Position numbers and translations under genes: made by a program
DNA from: Alistipes sp. ZOR0009
Lineage (GTDB): Bacteria; Bacteroidota; Bacteroidia; Bacteroidales; ZOR0009
Reading direction: 5' to 3'
Assembly (NCBI RefSeq): GCF_000798815.1
Contig: NZ_JTLD01000015.1
Span: forward strand, 1 to 37,862
Length of the DNA stretch: 37,862 nt
The notes under the pieces: generated by a model
Seen by the model: the letters and a program-made list of their open reading frames with translations, nothing else
Told to the model about the DNA's origin: nothing
Database searches by the model: none
In this document: positions 17,418-26,040 of the stretch, piece after piece
Layout of the letters: each line of letters starts with the position of its first letter
Numbering within the stretch: position 1 is the first letter of the stretch

Positions 17418-19409
17418 ATGGGCTCACACGGCAATCATGGTCTTAAGCTTTCGCTTTCGGGGTTAATTATTACGCTAGGTATTGTTTATGGCGATATCGG
17501 AACATCGCCATTGTACACTTTTAAAGCCATCACCAGTGGGTTAAGTGTACTAAAACCAGAGTATATTTATGGCGCTGTTTCGTTGGTTATCTGGACATTA
17601 ACCATACTAACAACCATAAAGTACGTTACTTTTACATTAAAAGCAGACAATAAGGGGGAAGGAGGTATTTTTTCTTTATTTGCACTAATTCGTCGCAGAG
17701 CTCCTAAAGCTTATCTTTTAGCATTGATAGGAGGTAGTGCGCTACTTGCAGATGGTATAATAACTCCGGCTATTACTGTTACTACATCTGTTGAAGGGCT
17801 TTCTGTCGTAAATCCAGATCTTCCCGTAATTCCAATTGTGATTGGAATTATTACCAGCTTATTTATGCTTCAGCAGTTTGGAACTAAATTTCTTGGACGA
17901 TCTTTTGGACCAATCATGTTTGGTTGGTTTATGATGCTGGCCATTTTAGGCTTAACGCAGGTCGTTCATCATCCGGCTATTTTAAAGTCGTTGAATCCTT
18001 ACTACGGCTACGTGCTACTTCGTGATTATCCTGGAGCCATAATTTTGATGGGAGCTGTATTTTTAGCAACTACAGGGGCGGAGGCATTGTACTCAGATTT
18101 GGGGCACGTAGGAGCAAAGAATATCCGATATTCTTGGATTTTTGTTAAAATTACGCTGATCTTAAACTACATGGGACAAGGTGCTTGGGTTCTTGAGCAT
18201 CCTGAAAAATTTAACAAGGTATCTAGTATTTTCTACTCGTTGATGCCCAGCTGGTTTATTATTCCTGGTATCATAATCTCTACCTCAGCAGCGGTTATCG
18301 CAAGTCAGGCCTTAATTAGCGGATCTTTTACGCTTATTAGCGAGGCAATATCATTACGTTTTTGGCCTCGTCAAAAGCTGCGCTATCCTTCAGATGTTAA
18401 AGGGCAGGTTTACGTTCCTTCTATTAACTGGATGCTATGGGCTTTTTGTCTTTTTGTGGTACTTTATTTTAGGAGTTCCAGCAATATGGAGGCAGCGTAT
18501 GGCTTGGCTATTACCATTACAATGCTTTCAACTACGCTTTTGATGTCGATGTGGCTTCGATATAAGAAGGTAAATCCCATTTTCATATGGACTTTCCTTG
18601 CTGTATTTCTTACGATTGAGGGAACGTTCTTCATTGCTAATGTCACCAAATTTATGCATGGAGGTTGGTTTTCCGTATTGATGGCCTTAGTTTTTATTAC
18701 CATAATGTATGTTTGGTATAATGGGCGTAAGATCAAGAATAGCTTCTTGCAATTCATCAAGCTTAAGCCATACATCCCGATGCTTCATGATATATCGTTG
18801 GATAAAAGTATTCCGAAGCATGCTACTCACTTGGTTTACATTACTCGTGCAAACAATGTGGATGAAATAGAGTCTAAGATTATCTACTCCATCATAAACA
18901 AGCAGCCTAAAAGGGCCGATGTATACTGGTTTCTACATGTAGATGTTCTTGATGAGCCGAATGTCTTTGAATATAAGGTTAATACATTCGATACAGGCAA
19001 GATATACAAAATTGATTTGCGGTTAGGTTTTAAGGTTGAACCAAAGATTGGGGTTTACTTTAGGCAGGTAATTGAGGATATGGTAAAAAATAACGAAGTT
19101 GATATTTTGAGCCGCTATCAATCGTTGAGAAGCCACAATATCATGGGAGATTTTAAGTATATCTTTATTGATCGAATTGTAAATAACGTACATGAGTTTA
19201 ATAACCACCAGAAATTTGTGATGCAGGTTTACAACCTAATTAGAAAGATTAGCATCCCAGATTGGAAGGCGTTAGGTTTAGATACTAGTAATGTGTATGT
19301 TGATAGAATTCCTCTTAACATAGAGCATCGACCCAATAGAATTATGCGGCGATGTGGGCAAGATTTTACAGGAGATGGAGGTGGAAAACCAGAGTGTACC
19401 TGCAAGTAG
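17418..19409 (+). CDS. kup: KUP/HAK/KT-type potassium uptake protein
   Basis: Encodes 663 residues. The N-terminus LIITLGIVYGDIGTSPLYTFKAI carries the KUP signature YGDIGTSPLY, followed by about twelve transmembrane segments through roughly residue 430 (for example GGIFSLFALIRRRAP and GSALLADGIITPAITVTTSVEGL). The C-terminal 230 residues are cytoplasmic, with YLVYITRANNVDEIESKIIYSIINK and DVYWFLHVDV as in family members. It imports K+ with protons. The last residues include a CTCK tail that is not a usual KUP feature. It is a single gene with a strong terminator; it converges with trpS. Confidence 0.95.
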   Translation: MGSHGNHGLKLSLSGLIITLGIVYGDIGTSPLYTFKAITSGLSVLKPEYIYGAVSLVIWTLTILTTIKYVTFTLKADNKGEGGIFSLFALIRRRAPKAYLLALIGGSALLADGIITPAITVTTSVEGLSVVNPDLPVIPIVIGIITSLFMLQQFGTKFLGRSFGPIMFGWFMMLAILGLTQVVHHPAILKSLNPYYGYVLLRDYPGAIILMGAVFLATTGAEALYSDLGHVGAKNIRYSWIFVKITLILNYMGQGAWVLEHPEKFNKVSSIFYSLMPSWFIIPGIIISTSAAVIASQALISGSFTLISEAISLRFWPRQKLRYPSDVKGQVYVPSINWMLWAFCLFVVLYFRSSSNMEAAYGLAITITMLSTTLLMSMWLRYKKVNPIFIWTFLAVFLTIEGTFFIANVTKFMHGGWFSVLMALVFITIMYVWYNGRKIKNSFLQFIKLKPYIPMLHDISLDKSIPKHATHLVYITRANNVDEIESKIIYSIINKQPKRADVYWFLHVDVLDEPNVFEYKVNTFDTGKIYKIDLRLGFKVEPKIGVYFRQVIEDMVKNNEVDILSRYQSLRSHNIMGDFKYIFIDRIVNNVHEFNNHQKFVMQVYNLIRKISIPDWKALGLDTSNVYVDRIPLNIEHRPNRIMRRCGQDFTGDGGGKPECTCK

Positions 19410-19426
19410 TATTAGATTAAAATAAA

Positions 19427-19467
19427 AATTCCCCCAGCGTTGAAGTTCTAACGTTGGGGGAATTTTA
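19427..19467 (+). terminator. Intrinsic terminator of kup
   Basis: AATTCCCCCAGCGTT and AACGTTGGGGGAATT form a long stem (one G-U wobble in plus-strand RNA) around an 8-base loop, followed by TTATTT. Confidence 0.9.
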
Positions 19468-19660
19468 TTTTAGCCATTTTGTTTAAGGTGATGAACTTTA
19501 ATAGTTTTTTTTAAACTAAACCCCTGCATATTCGTTTTATAAGGGAAGTTATGTGGAAGATTTAAAGAGAAGCTGAAATGCAGTCTTTCAGTTTAAATGG
19601 TTTCTACTTTAACTATTCGGAAAGTGATTAGTTTAATGGGATGTTTTAGGGTATTTATTG

Positions 19661-19712
19661 GGGCGGGAATTTCCCGCCCTTTTGCAATAAAGGCCTGTAT
19701 TTACAGGCCTTT
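19661..19712. terminator. Two tandem hairpins at the 3' end of trpS
   Basis: GGGCGGGAA-TTTCCCGCCC followed by TTTT, then AAAGGCCTGTA-TT-TACAGGCCTTT. The second hairpin reads as a terminator on the minus strand (15 bp after the trpS stop), the first as one on the plus strand; together they probably form a bidirectional block between kup and trpS. Confidence 0.6.
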
Positions 19713-19726
19713 ACAGTTGGAACGTG

Positions 19727-20815
19727 TTAGATTTCCATATTCATTGCTTTTCGCACTTCTGCTAGCGTTTGGCTGGCAACTTCGCGAGCTTGGCTTATTC
19801 CGTGGCGTAGCACAGCACGGATGTACTCGGGATCTGCTTCCAGCTGTTTACGCTTTTCACGATGAGGCCGTAAAAAGTCGTTTATACTTTCTGTAAGCAT
19901 TTTTTTTAGCATGCCGCCACCACCTTCTCCTATTTTTTCGGCAAGTATTTCGGGTGTTTCTCCTGTCGATAACGAAAGGAGCATCAGAAGATTTGCCACT
20001 TCAGGTCTGCGTTCTGGTTCGTAGGTAATTAAGCGCTCAGCATCGGTTTTTGCCCTTTTGATTAGCTGTGCTGTTTCATCTTCTGTAGAAGATAGCATAA
20101 TGGCGTTATTGCGGCTCTTGCTCATCTTTTGTGAACCATCAAGGCCCAAAATCATAGGGGCATTACTTAGAAGTGGTTGTGGTTCAGGGAAAATAGTTTC
20201 GCCACCAGCAAAACGATCGTTAAAACGTCGGGCAATGGTGCGAGTCAATTCAAGATGAGGTAGTTGGTCTTTGCCTACAGGCACAACATTTCCTTTACAA
20301 AAAAGGATATCAGCAGCCTGATGTACTGGGTACGTGTACATTCCTGCATTAATACTTTTTTGACCAGACGCTTGGATTTCTTCCTTTACGGTAGGATTTC
20401 TATTTAGCTCTGCATTAGAAACAAGCGTAAGGAAGGGGAGTAGAAGCTGATTCAGCTCCGGAACATGGCTATGTGGAAAAATGACTGTACGGCCATTTTC
20501 AGGGTCTAATCCAGCAGCGAGGTAATCTATCGTCAGCTGCTTAACATTATCGGATATTTGTTCGAATGTATTTCTATCAGTTAGGACTTGATAGTCAGCA
20601 ATAACTATAAAAGTTGGAACTCCTAACTTTTGCAACCTAACGCGATTTTGTAGCGAGCCAAAAAGATGACCTATATGTAGTTTCCCTGTTGGACGATCTC
20701 CTGTTAGAACTCTATATTTTAATGGATTGGCAATGATATCCTGCTCCAATTTAAGGCTTCTGGCTACAGCCGCCTCATAAGTTCCGCCGTATTCCAAATT
20801 CTCGTTGTTCTCCAT
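19727..20815 (-). CDS. trpS: Tryptophanyl-tRNA synthetase, TrpRS II-like
   Basis: Encodes 362 residues of a class Ic synthetase that charges tRNA-Trp. The HIGH-type ATP site is TGDRPTGKLHIGHLFGS (near residue 38-54) and the KMSKS loop is SQKMSKSRNN. The TGDRPTG form and a 30-residue N-terminal extension before it are, from memory, typical of the TrpRS II branch rather than the common TrpRS I (SGIQPTG). It follows trpA by 98 bp on the same strand, with a possible promoter of its own at 20856, so it can be both a distal operon gene and independently transcribed. A synthetase beside a Trp operon that senses Trp-tRNA via an attenuator is functionally coherent. The C-terminal region (REKRKQLEAD...) is full length. 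Confidence 0.93.
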   Translation of the reverse strand: MENNENLEYGGTYEAAVARSLKLEQDIIANPLKYRVLTGDRPTGKLHIGHLFGSLQNRVRLQKLGVPTFIVIADYQVLTDRNTFEQISDNVKQLTIDYLAAGLDPENGRTVIFPHSHVPELNQLLLPFLTLVSNAELNRNPTVKEEIQASGQKSINAGMYTYPVHQAADILFCKGNVVPVGKDQLPHLELTRTIARRFNDRFAGGETIFPEPQPLLSNAPMILGLDGSQKMSKSRNNAIMLSSTEDETAQLIKRAKTDAERLITYEPERRPEVANLLMLLSLSTGETPEILAEKIGEGGGGMLKKMLTESINDFLRPHREKRKQLEADPEYIRAVLRHGISQAREVASQTLAEVRKAMNMEI

Positions 20816-20855
20816 TGTAGCTATTTCGTTTTATATATTCATCAAATTAGTGGAA

Positions 20856-20863
20856 CAAATTTA
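20856..20863 (-). promoter_or_regulatory. Putative -7 box for trpS
   Basis: On the minus strand TAAATTTG matches TAnnTTTG, about 40 bp before the trpS ATG and inside the 98-bp gap after trpA. No convincing -33 TTG is seen, so independent transcription is only possible, not shown. Confidence 0.35.
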
Positions 20864-20913
20864 GCAAAAACTGAGTGGCTTTTTGCTAGTTTTTGCGATA
20901 AATGGCTTTATCG

Positions 20914-21690
20914 TTAGCCTTTTAGTGATGAAACAAACTCTTTGATGCTGTTTTCTATATTAGAACTTTTTCTTAAGATTCGAATAAAGGCACTTCCTAT
21001 AATTGCTCCATTACAGAAGGATGTTGCTTCCTCGAAGGTTTGTTTGTTGTGAACACCAAATCCTACCATAAGTGGATTTTTTAGGTTCATTTCAGACACT
21101 TTTTTAAAGTAGCTGATTTGTGATTCTGATATACCGTTGGTGCCTCCCGTTGTGGCCGTTGTACTTACCATGTAGATAAAACCGCTTGTCATTTTGTCAA
21201 TCTTCCGAATGCGATCTTCGGGTGTCTCAGAAGTTATGAGCATATTGAACGTGAGGTTGTTTTTGTTTACAATCTTATCGTATTTCATTGCTTCATATTC
21301 ATAGCAAGGAAGATCTGGAATAATAAGTCCGTCTACACCAACGTTGGATGCGTATTGGCAGAATTTTTCGAATCCAAAAACATTTACAGGATTGAAGTAG
21401 CTCATAAGCACTACTGGTATAGATACTCGTTGGCGTAATTCGCTGAGCTGTTCGAAAAGCACTTTTATTCTCATTCCATTTTGTAAGGCGATGGCCGACG
21501 ATTCTTGAATTGTAGGTCCGTCAGCAATTGGATCGGAGTAGGGAATACCTAACTCAACCATATCAACTCCATTACATTCGAGCTCTTCTATTACAGAAAT
21601 GGTATCATTTAAGCTAGGAAAACCAGCTGTAACGTAGACAGAAAGTATTTTTTTTGATTTTGAAGCGAAAAGTGCTTTTATTCTGCTCAT
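20914..21690 (-). CDS. trpA: Tryptophan synthase alpha subunit
   Basis: Encodes 258 residues, a TIM barrel that cleaves indole-3-glycerol phosphate to indole and glyceraldehyde 3-phosphate within the alpha2-beta2 complex. The catalytic acids are in VDMVELGIPYSDPIADGPTIQ: the Glu of VELG and the Asp of YSDP, equivalent to E49 and D60 of the Salmonella enzyme. The phosphate-binding region GFGVHNKQTF and GAIIGSAFIR are also visible, and STTATTGG matches the loop-6 region. It starts 11 bp after the trpB stop and is the last biosynthetic gene of the operon. Confidence 0.97.
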   Translation of the reverse strand: MSRIKALFASKSKKILSVYVTAGFPSLNDTISVIEELECNGVDMVELGIPYSDPIADGPTIQESSAIALQNGMRIKVLFEQLSELRQRVSIPVVLMSYFNPVNVFGFEKFCQYASNVGVDGLIIPDLPCYEYEAMKYDKIVNKNNLTFNMLITSETPEDRIRKIDKMTSGFIYMVSTTATTGGTNGISESQISYFKKVSEMNLKNPLMVGFGVHNKQTFEEATSFCNGAIIGSAFIRILRKSSNIENSIKEFVSSLKG

Positions 21691-21701
21691 TGCTTATTCC
21701 T

Positions 21702-22886
21702 TTACATGTTATTCATAACTTCAATGTAGGTAGCCATGTCCTTATCGCCGCGGCCCGATAGGTTGACAACAACAATGTCGGTCGGTTTCATCTTTAATTT
21801 AGGTAGAAGGGCTAGCGCATGGGAAGACTCTAATGCAGGAATAATACCCTCTTCGCGGGTTAACTCAAAGGCTGCTTTAATAGCCTCTTCATCATTTATC
21901 GGAAGATAAACTCCTCTTCGGGTGCTATGTAAATGAGCATGAAGAGGACCAACTCCAGGGTAATCTAATCCAGCCGAAATTGAATGTGCATCACAGACTT
22001 GGCCATCTTCGGTTTGCATTAGGATTGTTTTAAATCCATGAATAATACCATCCGTTCCAATGGTCAACGTTGCTGCTGTTTTTCCAGAATCAGGGCCGCA
22101 TCCGCCTGCTTCTGCACCATAAAGAGCTACACGTTGGTCATCAATAAAATGGTAAAATGCGCCAGCCGCATTACTACCTCCCCCTACGCAGGCTAGAATA
22201 GCGTCTGGATGGGAGCGACCTTCCAAATTCAGAAGTTGTTTCGCAATTTCTTCGCTTATTATAGACTGAAACTTTGCAACCATATCAGGGTAGGGATGCG
22301 GCCCAACTACCGACCCTAGCAAGTAATGGGTATTTTCGTTGTTTGACATCCAGTATCGAATAGCTTCGTTGCAAGCATCATTCAACGTTTTTGTTCCAGT
22401 TGTTGCGGGAATGACTTCTGCACCTAACATTTTCATGCGCATTACATTTGGCTGCTGACGCTGCATGTCTAATTCGCCCATGATGACAGTACACTCCAGC
22501 CCCAATAGAGCTGCGGCAGTTGCTGATGCAACGCCGTGCTGGCCTGCCCCTGTTTCTGCTATTATTTTTTTCTTACCTAACCGCTTGGCCAATAGTGCTT
22601 GACCTATTACGTTGTTTAGTTTATGGGATCCTGTATGGCATAGATCTTCGCGTTTAAGGTATATTTTAAAGCCATACTTTGCTGATAGCTTCTTTGCATG
22701 AAAAAGAGGGGTTGGACGACCAACATAGTTTCTCATTAAATCCTCAAACTCGGCCTTGAAACTTGAATCTTGAGTAATTTCTAGGTACTTTACTCTTAGT
22801 TCATCAACATTCTTTTGAAGCATTTCTGGAATATATGCACCTCCATATATTCCGTAGTATCCATGTTCATTTACTTCCTTGTACAT
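21702..22886 (-). CDS. trpB: Tryptophan synthase beta subunit
   Basis: Encodes 394 residues, a PLP enzyme joining indole and serine to give tryptophan. The Schiff-base lysine is in [23 protein letters not shown] and the PLP-phosphate loop [10 protein letters not shown] are intact, and the C-terminal LSGRGDKDM motif is present. It is the TrpB1 type that pairs with TrpA (the neighbour). Its start overlaps the 3' end of trpF by 16 bp, implying translational coupling. Length and motif order are normal. Confidence 0.98.
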   Translation of the reverse strand: MYKEVNEHGYYGIYGGAYIPEMLQKNVDELRVKYLEITQDSSFKAEFEDLMRNYVGRPTPLFHAKKLSAKYGFKIYLKREDLCHTGSHKLNNVIGQALLAKRLGKKKIIAETGAGQHGVASATAAALLGLECTVIMGELDMQRQQPNVMRMKMLGAEVIPATTGTKTLNDACNEAIRYWMSNNENTHYLLGSVVGPHPYPDMVAKFQSIISEEIAKQLLNLEGRSHPDAILACVGGGSNAAGAFYHFIDDQRVALYGAEAGGCGPDSGKTAATLTIGTDGIIHGFKTILMQTEDGQVCDAHSISAGLDYPGVGPLHAHLHSTRRGVYLPINDEEAIKAAFELTREEGIIPALESSHALALLPKLKMKPTDIVVVNLSGRGDKDMATYIEVMNNM

Positions 22887-23515
22887 TGTTTTATCTTCTT
22901 TATTAGTTTTTTTACTTTGTTTACATCCTTGATTCCAGCAATCTCTTCAAATTTGCTGTTGATATCAATCCCTTTTAGCTTTTCGTGTTTAAGTCCTATA
23001 ATTGAATCTATATCATCTAGATCGATTCCACCACTAATCAGAAACTCAAGATTGTTGCTGTATTGTTTGAGTATTTCATGATTAAATTTTTGGCCACTTC
23101 CGCCATAGTTTTCTGATTTTGTGTCAAAAAGGAAATAGGTACAGCACCTGCTGTAGGCTTCTAGTTCTGCAGGAAGTTGATCTACGACACCAAATGCTTT
23201 CATTATAGGGATTCGAGTTGCTAGTGATTGGCAATACTCGATACTCTCATTCCCATGTAGCTGAAGTATGTCAAATGTTCTGCTATCAGCAATTTGTTTT
23301 GCCCTATGTAACGGTTCATTTACGAGAACCGCCACTTTTTTTATTCCTTTTGGTAGTAGAGCTATTATCTCTTTAGCTTTAAGAAAATCTATATAGCGAC
23401 TTGATTTGGGGTAAAGAATGAACCCCATCATATTGGGTTGTAGCATTGCAATTTCCTCTGCATTTGCAGCATCTGTTATGCCACATACTTTAACTAGGAG
23501 TTCATTTTTGTCCAT
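22871..23515 (-). CDS. trpF: Phosphoribosylanthranilate isomerase
   Basis: Encodes 214 residues, a TIM barrel converting phosphoribosylanthranilate to CdRP. The N-terminal [11 protein letters not shown] carries the catalytic Cys, the Asp general acid lies in [17 protein letters not shown], and the phosphate site is [11 protein letters not shown]. It ends with a basic [12 protein letters not shown] tail. It overlaps trpB by 16 bp and follows trpC by 11 bp. In enterobacteria trpC and trpF are fused; here they are separate, as is usual in Bacteroidota. Confidence 0.96.
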   Translation of the reverse strand: MDKNELLVKVCGITDAANAEEIAMLQPNMMGFILYPKSSRYIDFLKAKEIIALLPKGIKKVAVLVNEPLHRAKQIADSRTFDILQLHGNESIEYCQSLATRIPIMKAFGVVDQLPAELEAYSRCCTYFLFDTKSENYGGSGQKFNHEILKQYSNNLEFLISGGIDLDDIDSIIGLKHEKLKGIDINSKFEEIAGIKDVNKVKKLIKKIKQCTRK

Positions 23516-23526
23516 ATACCTGTTTT

Positions 23527-24345
23527 TTAGTATAAAACCTCGTTATCAGTATTATGCAATTCTTTTCTAATAGAAGAAATAAATTGGTTGCAGGCCACCT
23601 CTGGCTGTGGTTGTTTCATAAATAATTCACCTATAAGAAATGCGTTAAACCCAGCTCGTCTTAATGCTAAATAATCATCAATGCTCGAAATTCCGCTTTC
23701 TGCAATTGTAACGACAGATTTTGGGAGCTTGCTTAGCATATCTGTAGCATGTGATAGGTTTACATTAAACGTATTGAGATTTCGGGAGTTAATTCCAACC
23801 ATTTGAGCTTGCATTGGAAGTTTTTCCAAATCTTTTTCGGTATGAACCTCAATAAGCGCCTCTAAACCTATTGAGTGGGCATAACTTAAATAGTCATTTA
23901 GCTGCTCCTTTTCAAGTATTTCAGCAATTAGAAGAATGGCATCAGCTCCGATTGCTTTTGCTTCTGCTATCTGAAAAATATCGACAACAAAGTCTTTTCT
24001 AAGTATTGGAATATTGGTAAGCCTCTTCGCCTCTATTAAATCGATGTCACTTCCTGCAAAGTATTCTGATTCTGTTAGTATAGAGATAGCACTAGCTCCA
24101 TAAGCCTCATATCCTTTGACAATATTTTCAAACTTTGCGTTGGTATTTATCACACCTTTAGAAGGCGATTTTCTCTTAAACTCAGCAATAATCCCTAAAT
24201 CCTCAGGATCGAGAAGATGTTCTTTTAGTGAAAGTCCTATTCTTTGAAAGTTAGGAGTAGTTTCAAAATATTGGATGGTGTGTATACACTTTCGATGCTT
24301 TACTTCTTCCATTTTCGACATCACTATTTCTCTAAGTATGCTCAT
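23527..24345 (-). CDS. trpC: Indole-3-glycerol phosphate synthase
   Basis: Encodes 272 residues and catalyses the ring closure of CdRP to indole-3-glycerol phosphate. Motifs: AEFKRKSPSKG (catalytic Lys and substrate phosphate loop), SILTESEYFAGS, ILRKDFVVD (second catalytic Lys), ALIEVHTEKDLEK, VGINSRNLNTF, AESGISS and FLIGELFMKQ, all in the canonical order. Its start lies a single base after the trpD stop, so the two are probably translationally coupled. Confidence 0.97.
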   Translation of the reverse strand: MSILREIVMSKMEEVKHRKCIHTIQYFETTPNFQRIGLSLKEHLLDPEDLGIIAEFKRKSPSKGVINTNAKFENIVKGYEAYGASAISILTESEYFAGSDIDLIEAKRLTNIPILRKDFVVDIFQIAEAKAIGADAILLIAEILEKEQLNDYLSYAHSIGLEALIEVHTEKDLEKLPMQAQMVGINSRNLNTFNVNLSHATDMLSKLPKSVVTIAESGISSIDDYLALRRAGFNAFLIGELFMKQPQPEVACNQFISSIRKELHNTDNEVLY

Positions 24346-24346
24346 A

Positions 24347-25339
24347 CTACTGCATGTTTATTAGTTGCTTAAATGATCTAAGGGCTTTTTGCGATAGCAG
24401 TGTTTCCTTAGCCAAGGCTATCGATTCATTTAGCGAAATGGCCTTATTATAGCAGCAAATTGCTAATGCAGAGTTTGCTATTATAACCTCATTTTGGGCC
24501 GTTGTTCCTTTCCCGTTTAAAATGTTTAGGAATATATTTGCCGACTCTTCGATAGTTGTTCCGCCTTGGATATCTATTGGTTTTAATTTGGAGAATCCGT
24601 ATTGTACAAAGTCTATCAGGGTTTCTCCATTTTGGCTAAAATGCTTAATAGGTGAGGTTAAGGATACCTCATCATACCCGTCAAGAGAGTAAACTACGGA
24701 AAACTGTTTTTCTTGAGATTGAAGTAAGTAGGTGTAAACACGTCCAACTTCGGCGCTGTAGACTCCACTTAGTTGGAAATGAGGATTTGCTGGATTTACA
24801 ACAGGCCCTAGTAGGTTGAAAATTGTTTTTACACCAAGCTGCTTTCTTACAGAGCCAACCGCCTTTAGTGCTGGATGAAATAGTGGGGCATGCATAAAGC
24901 AGATGTTTACTTTTTCTAGCTCATGTTGAAGTTTTGCTTCATCGTTAGAAAATTTGTAACCTAGATACTCCATTACGTTTGAAGAGCCACTTATGGACGA
25001 AACTCCATAGTTTCCATGTTTGGCTACGGGTATTCCTGCTGCAGCTACAACAAAGGATGAAATGGTGGAAATATTGAAGGTATTTTTACCATCTCCACCA
25101 GTTCCGCAGAGATCAATAGTATTTCCATTATTTAGATTTACTCCTTTAGCCAAATCTAGTAGAGCGCTTCTAAATCCTTGTAGTTCTTCTATTGTTATGT
25201 TTCTCATAATGTATGCCGTTAATATTGCAGACATTTGAGCCTCGTTAGCCTCGTTGTGGGCTAACTTATACATAAGCGTCTTGGCTTCGTCCTCAGATAA
25301 CTTTTGATGGTCAATTAGCTTGTTTATTAATTGTTTCAT
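24347..25339 (-). CDS. trpD: Anthranilate phosphoribosyltransferase
   Basis: Encodes 330 residues and transfers the phosphoribosyl group from PRPP to anthranilate. The N-terminal helical domain (LSEDEAKTLMYKL) is followed by the PRPP loop LCGTGGDGKNTFNIST, KHGNYGVSSISGSSNV and the LGPVVNPANP stretch. The KHGNYGVSS variant of the usual KHGNRSVSS is, as far as I recall, typical of Bacteroidota. It is separated from trpG by a 123-bp gap, the only large gap in the biosynthetic run, in which I see no clear promoter or terminator. Confidence 0.97.
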   Translation of the reverse strand: MKQLINKLIDHQKLSEDEAKTLMYKLAHNEANEAQMSAILTAYIMRNITIEELQGFRSALLDLAKGVNLNNGNTIDLCGTGGDGKNTFNISTISSFVVAAAGIPVAKHGNYGVSSISGSSNVMEYLGYKFSNDEAKLQHELEKVNICFMHAPLFHPALKAVGSVRKQLGVKTIFNLLGPVVNPANPHFQLSGVYSAEVGRVYTYLLQSQEKQFSVVYSLDGYDEVSLTSPIKHFSQNGETLIDFVQYGFSKLKPIDIQGGTTIEESANIFLNILNGKGTTAQNEVIIANSALAICCYNKAISLNESIALAKETLLSQKALRSFKQLINMQ

Positions 25340-25462
25340 ATTGAAATTCAGTTAGTTTTGGTTGTTTTAATTTTTTAAAAAAAGCGTAAGTATACCCAGA
25401 CCACACGTTTGGAGTCTTTCTCTCTTTGTTTGTGTAGTTTACTTAAAAGGAGTTTATGCTTA

Positions 25463-26038
25463 TCAGAACTTACTTATCCAACTTTCAATTATTTGGAAAC
25501 CTAATGGAGTTAAAACAGATTCTGGATGAAATTGAACTCCGGAAACATCATATTCATTGTGGCTAAGTGCCATTATCTCTCCATTCTCATCTTCTGCTTC
25601 AATTGTTAAGCAGCTAGGAAGTGTTTTCTTAGAAACTATCCACGAATGGTACCTACCAACTTCAATGTTTGTGGGTAAGTTCTTAAAGATATAATGAGAT
25701 GGCGTTTTTATCTTGATTGGGGTTGCAACTCCGTGAAATACGGTATTTAGATTTTCAAGGCTACCTCCGAATGCTTCTGCAATGGCTTGTTGGCCTAGGC
25801 AAACTCCAAATATTCGTTTCGTTTTATGATATTGGCGAATAAGAGGAAGTAGTAGTCCCGCTTCACAAGGAATTCCTGGTCCTGGAGAGAGAATAATTCC
25901 ATCATACCTTTCGATATCTTCTAACGAAATTTCGTCATTGCGGTACACATCGACCTTGTGGCCACCTACACTTCGTACGTAATGCACTAAATTATAAGTG
26001 AAAGAATCGTAGTTGTCGAAAACGAGTATGTTTGCCAT
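25463..26038 (-). CDS. trpG: Anthranilate synthase component II (glutamine amidotransferase)
   Basis: Encodes 191 residues and supplies ammonia from glutamine to TrpE. The class-I amidotransferase triad is complete: the Cys in GVCLGQQAIAEAFGG and the His-Glu pair in VQFHPESVLTP; NYDSFTYNLVHYV and LSPGPG are also diagnostic. It lies 2 bp after the trpE stop. Such proteins can also serve para-aminobenzoate synthase (PabA); the setting inside the trp operon favours TrpG, with dual use possible. Confidence 0.96.
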   Translation of the reverse strand: MANILVFDNYDSFTYNLVHYVRSVGGHKVDVYRNDEISLEDIERYDGIILSPGPGIPCEAGLLLPLIRQYHKTKRIFGVCLGQQAIAEAFGGSLENLNTVFHGVATPIKIKTPSHYIFKNLPTNIEVGRYHSWIVSKKTLPSCLTIEAEDENGEIMALSHNEYDVSGVQFHPESVLTPLGFQIIESWISKF

Positions 26039-26040
26039 AG

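Larger units (their letters stand above)
19410..19726. other. Intergenic region between convergent kup and trpS
   Basis: These 317 bases contain the kup terminator and the tandem hairpins at 19661 and 19689. A plus-strand frame from 19597 runs antisense into trpS and is a shadow. Nothing else was recognised. Confidence 0.5.
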
